From Rubripirellula sp. (GTDB taxonomy: Bacteria; Planctomycetota; Planctomycetia; Pirellulales; Pirellulaceae): DNA of 33,522 nt. The stretch is taken from assembly GCA_022425745.1 (NCBI GenBank), contig JAKMEW010000548.1, forward strand, positions 1-33,522, written 5' to 3'. The notes beneath the pieces are model-generated. The model made no database searches and was not told the origin of the DNA. It worked only from the letters and a program-made list of their open reading frames with translations. Made by a program: the position numbers and the translations under genes. Shown one piece after another: positions 1-7,684 of the stretch. Position 1 is the first letter of the stretch, and each line of letters begins with the position of its first letter.

Positions 1-387
1 GCCCTTGTCCATTAAGTCGTAGGCGGTTCCATGGTCTGCAATTTTGGTGTTTAACGAGCGAATGATCGCAGTCTCACCGAGGCGGTTAGACATTTTTGGC
101 ATTAGTTCAGAAATTCCGATTCCGGGAATCGAAGTCTGAATCTGCGCAAAAGGCCCTCCGGTTGGTCGACCGGGTTTCGGATCCCATGTCTCCAATTGAC
201 TGGCACCACCTGCCAGCCATAGCAGGATCACCCGTTTCCCAGATGCACGAAGTTGATCATTCAATGCATCCTCTGCGAACGCATTGATGTGGTTCATGTT
301 GGCGGCGTAGCCAATGCCACTCGCCGATCCTATCAGACGCATCATGCTCCGACGATCCAGTGTGTCTGATCGATGGGGGTGTTCCAT
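1..387 (-). CDS. DUF1501 family exported protein, N-terminal part (runs off window)
   Basis: The frame is open from an ATG at 387 to the window edge, giving the first 129 residues. A twin-arginine pair (Arg12-Arg13 in LDRRSMMRLIG) precedes a weakly hydrophobic stretch, so Tat export is likely. The body shows the DUF1501 opening: a beta strand (KRVILLWLAGGASQ), then LETWDPKPG, TGGPF, ELMPKMS and an IIRSLNT segment. DUF1501 proteins are abundant in planctomycetes, normally encoded directly after a DUF1549/DUF1553 gene, and their biochemical role is not established. That arrangement holds here: only 15 bases separate this start from the stop of the upstream DUF1549/DUF1553 gene, so the two are probably co-transcribed. 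It resembles the DUF1501 protein at 21228 (same DPKPG-TGGPF-LMPK pattern) more than the one at 10664. The family is clear; the function is not. Confidence 0.9.
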   Translation of the reverse strand, partial: MEHPHRSDTLDRRSMMRLIGSASGIGYAANMNHINAFAEDALNDQLRASGKRVILLWLAGGASQLETWDPKPGRPTGGPFAQIQTSIPGIGISELMPKMSNRLGETAIIRSLNTKIADHGTAYDLMDKG

Positions 388-402
388 GGTGGACCTAAAT
401 TG

Positions 403-2118
403 CTAGTGATTGAAACGGAATTCGGGACTGCACAGCAACACCCAGGCGATCTGCTGGATTGTCTCTGCTCGTTGACCTGCTCGACTATTGAGATACTGAG
501 AAAGGGTGTCGTGTTCTTCTTGAATCGGGGGACGTCCCAAGATCACTGCGAAGGCATTTGAAATCACCTCCGAATCTGATTCGATCTCCTTCAGATAGCC
601 CACCAAATGATTGTTGTCGGTGCTGAGGTATTGGTTTTGCATCTCCTCGCTATTGCTGAACCACAATGCCTCGGAAACAGGTGTCTGGAAGTTTTCGCCC
701 GGGATTTCGGTCCGCTGAGCAAAGTGTTCGGAACGACCTTCGAGTTGACCGCGAGTTTGTTCCCAGTTGGTTTCGATCTTGTCTTTTAGCTTTTCTGGGT
801 GATCGGTTGCAATCAGTAGTGAAAGTGACAGTTGATGAGGTGAAAGCGGGCGTGGTAGAGCATGTCCGAATCGCGATTCGGTTACGTCAGATTCTTCGTG
901 ATTTTGTCGGTCCGACTCTTCATGTGTTTGGACGTCTTGTGGGTGATCATTTTTCGGTAGTGATCGCGCGTACGTGTTTGACAGCGTGATGCCGTGGATT
1001 AATGATCGGAGGTCGTATTGGTTTTTAATGAATTCATCGGTCAGGAGATTGAGTAGTTCTGGGTGGCTGGCGGGATTTCCGGAATGGATTTGATCCAGTG
1101 GATGCACGATTCCTCGACCGAATAATCTGGCCCAAATACGATTCACGATGTTCTTCGCAAAAAAGTTTTGCGTTTCATCACCTAATGCCAATTTCACTAA
1201 TTCTGATCTTGGCTGAAATGGTGGTTGCGGTGGCGCGTCGGCGGACTCCTCCTGCTCTGCCTTTTTGATCCGCTCTTGGTATTCCTTTAAAGTGGCTTCT
1301 TCTAAGTCCAGTTGCGGTTCGGGTATGGATTTTCCCGTTAGGTACATAAACGCTGCGTCTTTCGTTTCGCCTTCGGTCGTGTCAAAACGCATGTTGCCAT
1401 CGAACCGCTCTCCGATCATCCCCTTCTTTGTCTGATAGGTTCGTTTAAAGAAAGATGCAATGCCGTAGTAGTGTTCTTGTTTCCAGTCATCAACGAGTGG
1501 ATGATCGTGGCATTTAGCACATCCAATGTTTACGCCAAACCAAATCATGCTGGAGTCGTTTGCAAGTTTGTCGAGATCCCTCAATCGATGTTTCAAGAAC
1601 GCGGTTGCCCGAGTGTCTTCAGGTAAAGTGACTTCGGGCGTCATGATTTGGCGGAACATCACATCCCACGGCGTATTGTTTTGTGTTGTTTCCAAAAGGT
1701 ACTCACGCCATTTTCGGTCATTGTTCAATGCTCGAAGAAGTAAAGTGTCGAGTTCGTTTCTTTGGTGATACGCAAAGTCCGGTGATTCAATCAGTTGCTT
1801 GGTGACTACGTGTTTTTTGTCTTTGGCGTCTAATGTCTCGTATCGCCTCAGTTCAGAAACAGAAGGAATGCGTCCCGCGAGATCAAGGGTGACTCGTCGC
1901 AGGTAGGCAGAGTCACTCACCACCGGTGTTAAAAGATGGTGTTCGAGAGAAGATTCGATCAGTCGGTCGATCTTTTCTGCGAGACGTATCAGATCCTCTT
2001 TAGGGAGAGACTCCGCCTGAATTTCACCCTGGGGCATGGTGATAAGAAGAGCCAAGGCAATGATGAACCAAGGCCTTGAAGCAGAGTTGTCAGAGTGGGC
2101 GAAATGTTCAACGAGCAT
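403..2118 (-). CDS. DUF1549/DUF1553 (PSCyt2-PSD1) protein, short form
   Basis: A 571-residue exported protein. The ATG at 2118 is preferred because it is followed by a signal-peptide-like hydrophobic run (PWFIIALALLITM); an in-frame TTG at 2163 would only add a polar extension. The DUF1549 domain is seen in LDLAGRIPSVSEL and in GCAKCHDHPLVDDW, with a CxxCH motif near residues 200-204. The DUF1553 domain follows from about residue 330 (NIVNRIWARLFGRGIVHPLDQ, SHPELL, LIHGITLSNTY). The protein ends in a CSPEFRFNH-type tail, shared with the product at 19532. It lacks the N-terminal PSCyt1 cytochrome domain of the long-form protein at 7685. The family is specific to planctomycetes and relatives; a surface redox or sugar-processing role is suspected but unproven. 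It is transcribed into the DUF1501 gene 15 bases downstream. A low-complexity acidic and His-rich insert (HPQDVQTHEESDRQNHEES) lies in the second half. Confidence 0.92.
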   Translation of the reverse strand: MLVEHFAHSDNSASRPWFIIALALLITMPQGEIQAESLPKEDLIRLAEKIDRLIESSLEHHLLTPVVSDSAYLRRVTLDLAGRIPSVSELRRYETLDAKDKKHVVTKQLIESPDFAYHQRNELDTLLLRALNNDRKWREYLLETTQNNTPWDVMFRQIMTPEVTLPEDTRATAFLKHRLRDLDKLANDSSMIWFGVNIGCAKCHDHPLVDDWKQEHYYGIASFFKRTYQTKKGMIGERFDGNMRFDTTEGETKDAAFMYLTGKSIPEPQLDLEEATLKEYQERIKKAEQEESADAPPQPPFQPRSELVKLALGDETQNFFAKNIVNRIWARLFGRGIVHPLDQIHSGNPASHPELLNLLTDEFIKNQYDLRSLIHGITLSNTYARSLPKNDHPQDVQTHEESDRQNHEESDVTESRFGHALPRPLSPHQLSLSLLIATDHPEKLKDKIETNWEQTRGQLEGRSEHFAQRTEIPGENFQTPVSEALWFSNSEEMQNQYLSTDNNHLVGYLKEIESDSEVISNAFAVILGRPPIQEEHDTLSQYLNSRAGQRAETIQQIAWVLLCSPEFRFNH

Positions 2119-2276
2119 GATTGTGAAGCGATTGTGTGGGTCGCGGTTACACAGGCCGAGCAAATGTTCAGGGCGCTGATTTTATTTCAATCACATCGCC
2201 GCGTTGTGTAGTTTCCTGCATTCTCGCCGGTTTTCTTGCGAGGTTTTTAGCTTCTGGAGTTTGTGTCGGAGTGTGG

Positions 2277-3821
2277 CTACGGCGATCCCGCTGGTTGCCA
2301 CCAGTCGTTCAATTCAGACTTGAGTGCTTCGCGACCGCTAGCATGCAATTTCGAACCTACTAGGTTTAGTTTTTCGAATGGGTCGCGGGAAAGATCGAAT
2401 AAGGATTCTTCTCGCACGTAGTTGTTCCATGCTTTCGATTTGAGTTGATTAGGCTGATTGAGATTCGACGTGCTTGGGGATTCGTTTGATACCGACTTTA
2501 AGTGTGGAATGATCAGTTTCATCTTGCCTTTTCGAATCCATCGATAGGCGATGTCGTGGCTGGCTGAACGGAGCGACGTTGCATCGCCAGGGTAAATTTC
2601 TCCAAAAATGGAACGATCCGGTGGAATGGGTTTATCGTCCTTGAGAAAATCGAGGAGGTCGATTCCTTGAAGTGAGAGATCTGGTGTGATTGGGATTTCG
2701 GCGGCACCAAGTAGTGTTGGAAATAGGTCAATGCTGCTACAGATTCCATTTTCTGTTTGCGGGCGGATAACACCGTCCCATCGAATTAGAATGGGCGTTC
2801 GAACACCGTCGTCAAAAGGAGCACGCTTGCTTCGTTTTGTCTGTGTGTATTCTTGCGGGTTTTGTTTAGATGGAATCGGACTCGGTCTCCATCCATTGTC
2901 AGAGAGAAAAACAAACAGCGTGTTGTTCGCTTGCGATGCACTGCTAACGATCTTTACGAGCTCGCCAACGGTTGAATCAAACTGGGCGATTGATGCAAAG
3001 TAGGGTTGTTCCCAGGGAAGTATGCCGGGATGACTCGCAGCAAGTTTTTGAAACTGATCGGGGGCGTCGTGCGGTAGGTGCGGCATATAAGGCGCATACC
3101 ACACAAACCATGGGGTGTTGAGGCGTTCACACTCTTGGATGAAATCCTTGATTGGCCGCATCGTTTTCCTGCCAATAATTAGGCCGTGGTCGCCATTGCC
3201 ATGCGCAACTTGTTCGCCGCTGGCGAGTTCGCGGATGCCTCCAAATGTTTGATCCTTGTGTGGGGGCGTGAAGGTCGTCATGCCATCAGTGAACCCCGCA
3301 TTTCGATAGTGCCCCTCCCAGAACTTACCGGTCTGAAGGCACCGATATCCCTTGTGTTTGGCGAGCAACGCCGGAAGCGTCTCGAAGCGTTGGATCAACT
3401 CAAATTCATTTTGCCGGTGTGCTTCGTACTCCGATCTTGAGGTCATTTGGTTATAACCTGAATTGCCAGGCGGACCGTGGTTGAAGTGGATCCCGTGCTG
3501 ATGAGGATAGAGACCAGTCAGAATCGTGGCCAATGAAGGTCTGCAAACACTTGATGGTACATAGCCGTTTGGAAATCTCGCAGATTTTGAAGCGAGTATA
3601 TCGAGGTTTGGAGTGTGTACTCGTTGGTTACCCATGAAGCCAAAATCCATCCAAGCCTGATCGTCAGCCAAGATCAAGATAATGTTAGGCGGCTTTGAAG
3701 GAAGTTGGTTTCGGGTATCGCTTGCGAAACACATGGAGACAAGTTGAGTAGCCCCTGCAAGTGCGAAGAGGATACGGCAGGCAAGTCCGCGCAGGCATAA
3801 TCGTTCGATCAGGTCGTTCAT
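2277..3821 (-). CDS. Type I sulfatase-family protein with altered active-site motif
   Basis: An exported sulfatase-fold protein of about 514 residues. The chosen ATG at 3821 puts a plausible signal peptide first (LACRILFALAGATQLVSMCFA); in-frame ATGs at 3836 and 3872 are possible. Family marks are PNIILILADDQAWMDFG (metal-binding Asp-Asp), HTPNLDILA, the active-site region VCRPSLATILTGLYPHQHG, a GKFWEGHY segment and FLSDNGW (metal Asp-Asn). Type I sulfatases use a formylglycine made from Cys or Ser in C/S-x-P/A-S-R; here the Arg of that motif is Leu (codon TTG), while Cys, Pro and Ser remain. It may still be a sulfatase with relaxed maturation, or a related phosphohydrolase-like member. It lies between the SecDF/DUF1080 fusion gene and the DUF1549/DUF1553 gene, all on the same strand with gaps of 81 and 158 bases. 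The substrate cannot be read from the sequence. Confidence 0.88.
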   Translation of the reverse strand: MNDLIERLCLRGLACRILFALAGATQLVSMCFASDTRNQLPSKPPNIILILADDQAWMDFGFMGNQRVHTPNLDILASKSARFPNGYVPSSVCRPSLATILTGLYPHQHGIHFNHGPPGNSGYNQMTSRSEYEAHRQNEFELIQRFETLPALLAKHKGYRCLQTGKFWEGHYRNAGFTDGMTTFTPPHKDQTFGGIRELASGEQVAHGNGDHGLIIGRKTMRPIKDFIQECERLNTPWFVWYAPYMPHLPHDAPDQFQKLAASHPGILPWEQPYFASIAQFDSTVGELVKIVSSASQANNTLFVFLSDNGWRPSPIPSKQNPQEYTQTKRSKRAPFDDGVRTPILIRWDGVIRPQTENGICSSIDLFPTLLGAAEIPITPDLSLQGIDLLDFLKDDKPIPPDRSIFGEIYPGDATSLRSASHDIAYRWIRKGKMKLIIPHLKSVSNESPSTSNLNQPNQLKSKAWNNYVREESLFDLSRDPFEKLNLVGSKLHASGREALKSELNDWWQPAGSP

Positions 3822-3902
3822 CGTCGTGCCGATCATCGAGAGTTGGGGCCAGAAGCCAGGGCGATCTATCATTTACCGCCTTCGGCATGCAAGATATTGG
3901 GT

Positions 3903-5075
3903 TCATTCGCTCTCAGGTTCAATCACGGCAGCTGCCTGATGTGGAGCCGTGAGGCTTGGTGGGAGTTCCAGTATTTGGATGTTGCGGAAGTGAATTTCTG
4001 AGCCTTCGGATTCGAGGCAGAGGTATCCGCGTCGCACCTCGGATTCGCGAATGGAGTTTACAAATACACCGTTCACTGAGAGTTTGACGGTTCCATCAAC
4101 GCAGACTACGTCATAGGTGTTCCATTGACCTGCCCCGTTGCAACGAAGTTCACGGCTCATGCTTCGCCTGCCGCGTGGGATGTCTGGCGTGGCGTTAAGG
4201 CCACCGGCACCAAAGAGTTCGCCTGATACGTAACCTACATGGTTGGGACTGCCTCCTCGTGGATGCTGGTTGACCCAATCAAGTTCTAGCATCTGAACTT
4301 CCATCCCTTTGGGTAGTTGTCTACCTGATGGCACACTGCCCTCGCTCCAAACAAATACCCCAGAATTGCCTCCGGGTTTCATGTGCCGCCATTCAATGTG
4401 AAGCACAAAGTTTTCGTACTGCTTGTTCGATCGCATCACTCCAATTGGCATTCCCTTGCAAACCAAGAGGCCATCTTTGACGAACCAAGTATCATTGGCG
4501 GTATTCACATTGGTCCACCCCGCCAGATCTTTGCCGTTAAAGAGAGATGTGAAGGAGCCAAGTTGGACGACGGAATCTTCTGCTGGGACAAAACGGTTTG
4601 TGCCGTTCAGTGTGTGTGCAATTTGTACTGCTTGTTGAATGGTGAAGTTCCCGTGGATTACTGCGCGTTTTCCAATCGACCCGACAATTTTTGGTGCTTG
4701 GATTACTTGGCCATCGAAGAGGATAGCGAGACGCTTTCCAGTGTTTTCGCTCGTTAATTTCTCTAGTTGTTCGCCGCCTGTTTTTGTGAATTCGATCGAG
4801 ATTGCGGGGCGCCCTTCGTCGGTTGAGACCACCGCTGCTCTAGCGACTTGTTGCATGTCAAAGCATGACTCTGGGTCGACATAGATTGTCTGTTGTCCAT
4901 CTGGGAGCAGTGCTGCGTTCCAATTCGCTTCATCGGTATCCACCGCAATTCGAAACGAGATACGGTTCTGTGTGTCATGTGGTCTCGTGGTGTCAGACTT
5001 TCCGACATTAGGAAGAAAAGTGAAGGCCGCCGCAACGGTCATGATGAAAACACTTTTGATCGATAATTTCGTCAT
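3903..5075 (-). CDS. SecDF P1-head-like domain fused to DUF1080 (3-keto-disaccharide hydrolase family)
   Basis: A 390-residue exported protein with two recognisable parts. The ATG at 5075 leads directly into a signal peptide ([20 protein letters not shown]); the frame extends to a TTG at 5123 but adds only polar residues. Residues 38-158 look like the periplasmic P1 head subdomain of Sec[21 protein letters not shown], then [20 protein letters not shown], then [19 protein letters not shown]. No SecD membrane helices are present, so it is not a translocase subunit. Residues 176-375 are DUF1080 (PF06439): [51 protein letters not shown] and a terminal [12 protein letters not shown] strand. DUF1080 proteins include hydrolases or lyases acting on 3-keto-glycosides and have a concanavalin-like fold. 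The head domain may serve for binding or oligomerisation; this is inference. Same-strand neighbours are an amidohydrolase and a sulfatase. Confidence 0.9.
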   Translation of the reverse strand: MTKLSIKSVFIMTVAAAFTFLPNVGKSDTTRPHDTQNRISFRIAVDTDEANWNAALLPDGQQTIYVDPESCFDMQQVARAAVVSTDEGRPAISIEFTKTGGEQLEKLTSENTGKRLAILFDGQVIQAPKIVGSIGKRAVIHGNFTIQQAVQIAHTLNGTNRFVPAEDSVVQLGSFTSLFNGKDLAGWTNVNTANDTWFVKDGLLVCKGMPIGVMRSNKQYENFVLHIEWRHMKPGGNSGVFVWSEGSVPSGRQLPKGMEVQMLELDWVNQHPRGGSPNHVGYVSGELFGAGGLNATPDIPRGRRSMSRELRCNGAGQWNTYDVVCVDGTVKLSVNGVFVNSIRESEVRRGYLCLESEGSEIHFRNIQILELPPSLTAPHQAAAVIEPESE

Positions 5076-5220
5076 CTTGGAGTCGCTCTCTCGGGATGAA
5101 GATGGATTGCGGGTTGAATTCAAGACTCCTCAGCCTCGGGCGGGTGAAGCAGTCTTTGTTCGGGTGGAGTTTGAGTCTTCGTTTGCTAACGTGAAATGGA
5201 TACCAATTCGGGTTATCGCG

Positions 5221-6165
5221 TCATGCGAAAAAAACTCGTTCCGCAGTTCCTCGCAGGATTGCGGTTTTGTCGGTCTCAGAGAGGAAGTTTGCGTGTTTTT
5301 CGATTAGATCAATTGATGATTGATAATTGTGTGGAGTTTGGACTTGATAAGGGCAGTCACTGGCCCACATTAAACGGTCCGACCCGAAAGCTGCTACCAT
5401 CCGCTGGATCATGGGCAGTAAATCGAGGTAAGGAGTTTGTTTGTCTCCTAATGCGTAGAAGGCAGAGGTCTTGACGTGGGTGTTGCGATGCTCGGCGAGG
5501 CGGCATAGCTGATCGAGGCGGTCTTTCTCGATCTTTCCGCTGACTCCAATTCTTGCAAAGTGATCCACCACCACTTTGGTGTTGGGGAATTTTTTGCACA
5601 ACGCATCTACTGCAGGGATGTCTTCCGGGTTGATTAGGGGGCAGATTGCTAGGTCTTGATCGTTTGCCAGTTTCCAGAGTTGTTGGACATTGCGGTCGGT
5701 GGGCCAACCTTGTGCGTCACCTCTGGAGTGCATTCGGAATCCTCGCATGCCCGCACGCTTGTGGCGTTTGACTTCGCGTTGCAGTGGTTTTCGATTCCAG
5801 TCAATTAACGAAACGCCAGAGAAGGTTTTTGGATATCGCTGCATGACTTCACTCATGTAACGATGGTCTGATTCATAGAAGCTCATTTGGATAAGAACCA
5901 CTCGCTGAACTCCGGCCGGTTGGCAGTGAGCTAAAAGTTCCTCCGCGGTAAAGCTTGCGGGTTGCATCGCTTCTTTTTTGAAGTTCGAGCTAATTGGATA
6001 GCGATTTGTGTCAGGGTGCCAAACGTGGGAATGAGCATCGATCCAGTTCTTCGGCTCGACAGTGGCTCCGTTGGCAATACTTGAAGTCGCGGATGCGATT
6101 AAAGTGGCAGTGAGGGCTTGGCATAAATGACGCCGAGTGAAGTAGGGTTTTGATTCTGTGTTCAT
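5221..6165 (-). CDS. Amidohydrolase-2 family metal-dependent hydrolase, Tat-exported
   Basis: A 314-residue TIM-barrel hydrolase of the amidohydrolase-2 (PF04909) type, the group that includes lactonases and 2-pyrone-4,6-dicarboxylate hydrolase-like enzymes. Visible metal and catalytic positions are WIDAHSHVWH (His45, His47), FRMH (His146), VVVDHFARIG (His202) and LMWASDCPYQ (Asp270). The ATG at 6165 is chosen because a Tat motif follows at once (TRRHLCQALTATLIASATSS); a GTG at 6252 would overlap the upstream gene and bury the signal. The substrate is not evident. In this context, between an M20 peptidase and a DUF1080 fusion, hydrolysis of a sugar lactone produced by periplasmic oxidation is a reasonable guess, but only that. 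The gene starts 83 bases after the M20 stop and is probably in the same transcript. Confidence 0.9.
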   Translation of the reverse strand: MNTESKPYFTRRHLCQALTATLIASATSSIANGATVEPKNWIDAHSHVWHPDTNRYPISSNFKKEAMQPASFTAEELLAHCQPAGVQRVVLIQMSFYESDHRYMSEVMQRYPKTFSGVSLIDWNRKPLQREVKRHKRAGMRGFRMHSRGDAQGWPTDRNVQQLWKLANDQDLAICPLINPEDIPAVDALCKKFPNTKVVVDHFARIGVSGKIEKDRLDQLCRLAEHRNTHVKTSAFYALGDKQTPYLDLLPMIQRMVAAFGSDRLMWASDCPYQVQTPHNYQSSIDLIEKHANFLSETDKTAILRGTAERVFFA

Positions 6166-6248
6166 GCTGGAAAGCGTTTCGTGCTGGCGTAGTGGATACG
6201 TGTGTTTTGATTCTTGGAACCTATTGATTGCTTGGTCTCGTTTGCCGA

Positions 6249-7403
6249 TCACATCGAGTGATAGTGGAGTGCAAAATCTCTGTAGATCTCTACGGCTTTT
6301 TCAACTTCAGAACATTTTACGTATTCGGTTGCTGCATGTGCTTGATTAATTGATCCCGGCCCCAGAATCATCGCGGGAATGCCGAGGTTCCCGAATTTAC
6401 TTGCATCGCTGCAGAAAGGTACTCCTCCGGGTGTACACGGAAGTTCGTGATTGCCGAGTACGCTGCTCATGACTTGAACTGGATGCTGGTCTGAATTGGT
6501 TTCAAGCGGCGAGTCGGTTAGTAGGGGCGGCAGTAACTCCGCCTTCACGCTGGGGTTATCTTTCATGACTCGGTCGACGATGCTTTGATAATGCTTCCAC
6601 GTTTCATCTGGTTGCTCGTGGGGGAGGAGTCGTCGGTCAATTTCAATTTCACAATGATCGGGCACGAAATTAATTTGCGTGCCGCCCTTAATCACACTCA
6701 GATTGCAGGTCGCCTCTCCGAGAAGTGGATGGCTTGAAAGATGGAGATTCATGGTGTCAGTTTGAATCGCATCGATGATGGGGAGCATTTGCAAAATTGC
6801 ATTGTCACCGAGGTGCGGTTTTGCTGAGTGTGCGGATGTTCCCGTCGTAATGATCTTGAAACGAAGCAAGCCTTTGCTCGCCGTGATAACTTGCAGTTCG
6901 GTCGGCTCTGCAATGATTGCAGCGTCAAACCTTGAATGTCGTTCACAAAATGCTGCAACGCCTCGGTAGGAGTATTCTTCGTCAATCGTCGCGGCAAACC
7001 AGATCTCGGGAGTTCGTGGCGCGGGTCGCTTGGCGATTTCCTTGACGGCGTGGATCATCGCCGCAAGACCTCCTTTTGTATCGCAAGCTCCACGTCCATA
7101 GAGAAAGCCTTCTTTGATCACCGGGGTATATGGATCGATACTCATTCCATGATCCGAAACAGTGTCCATGTGAGCTTCATAGACGACTCGGTGTGCTGAT
7201 TCCTTGCCTGGGATCTTAGCGATCACGTTAAAGCGACCGGGTAACACGGACTGCTTTTCAACATGAATGTTGCTCTGGCGAAAGAATTCGTAGATCCATT
7301 CACCTAGTTTCGATTCGCCCGTTCCGTTGATGTAATTTGGATTGATGCTTGGAATTGAGACCAGATGAGCGAGCGTATTGAGGACAGAATCTTGAGCGGT
7401 CAT
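6249..7403 (-). CDS. M20 family metallopeptidase/deacylase (ArgE/DapE/CPG2-like)
   Basis: A 384-residue cytoplasmic-type enzyme with no signal peptide. The di-zinc centre of the M20 family is readable: YEAHMDTV (His78, Asp80), GRGACDTKGG (bridging Asp108), DEEYSYRG (catalytic Glu pair 142-143), IIAEPTEL (Glu166) and a C-terminal INQAHAATEY (His356). The central dimerisation domain contains the usual HSAKPHLGDNAI segment. The family removes acyl or aminoacyl groups (acetylornithine deacetylase, succinyl-diaminopimelate desuccinylase, carboxypeptidase G2); the exact substrate is not decidable here. Its ATG at 7403 faces the divergent long-form PSCyt1 gene across a 281-base spacer, making it the first gene of the minus-strand series. 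It is the only clearly cytoplasmic enzyme of that series. Confidence 0.92.
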   Translation of the reverse strand: MTAQDSVLNTLAHLVSIPSINPNYINGTGESKLGEWIYEFFRQSNIHVEKQSVLPGRFNVIAKIPGKESAHRVVYEAHMDTVSDHGMSIDPYTPVIKEGFLYGRGACDTKGGLAAMIHAVKEIAKRPAPRTPEIWFAATIDEEYSYRGVAAFCERHSRFDAAIIAEPTELQVITASKGLLRFKIITTGTSAHSAKPHLGDNAILQMLPIIDAIQTDTMNLHLSSHPLLGEATCNLSVIKGGTQINFVPDHCEIEIDRRLLPHEQPDETWKHYQSIVDRVMKDNPSVKAELLPPLLTDSPLETNSDQHPVQVMSSVLGNHELPCTPGGVPFCSDASKFGNLGIPAMILGPGSINQAHAATEYVKCSEVEKAVEIYRDFALHYHSM

Positions 7404-7684
7404 TTATCGTGTGCTCTCTATGATTCACTGGGAACAAGGCGAATGGGGGCGATGCAACATTTCAGCATTGGTGTGTTATCTGGCGGGTCACAAGGCAAGG
7501 AGAAGCACAAATAGTGATAATGTGTAGTAGAAATAATGTTCAGTGTCGAAAAGATTTTACTCCGGGTTGGCCAATCCGTTATCCTACAGGGCACTGATTT
7601 TTGGGCGATTCGACGTTGTTTCGGCCCTGCAGTCTAACGGTAAACACCAACCACCTCGGTGAAGATTGAAGCTGGGCTTCCTTG
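7404..7684. promoter_or_regulatory. Divergent intergenic region between M20 and PSCyt1-DUF1549 genes
   Basis: These 281 bases separate two divergently transcribed genes, so promoters for both should lie here. No convincing -35/-10 pair could be picked on either strand. The only local symmetry noted is an 8-base palindrome TTGGCCAA (7567-7574) just before a TATCCT that could be a weak plus-strand -10 element. No small gene or terminator is apparent. Confidence 0.4.

Noticed and set aside
3903-5075. Reading the gene as a SecD translocase subunit
   Set aside because: Only the periplasmic head-like part is present; there are no transmembrane helices, and the rest is DUF1080.
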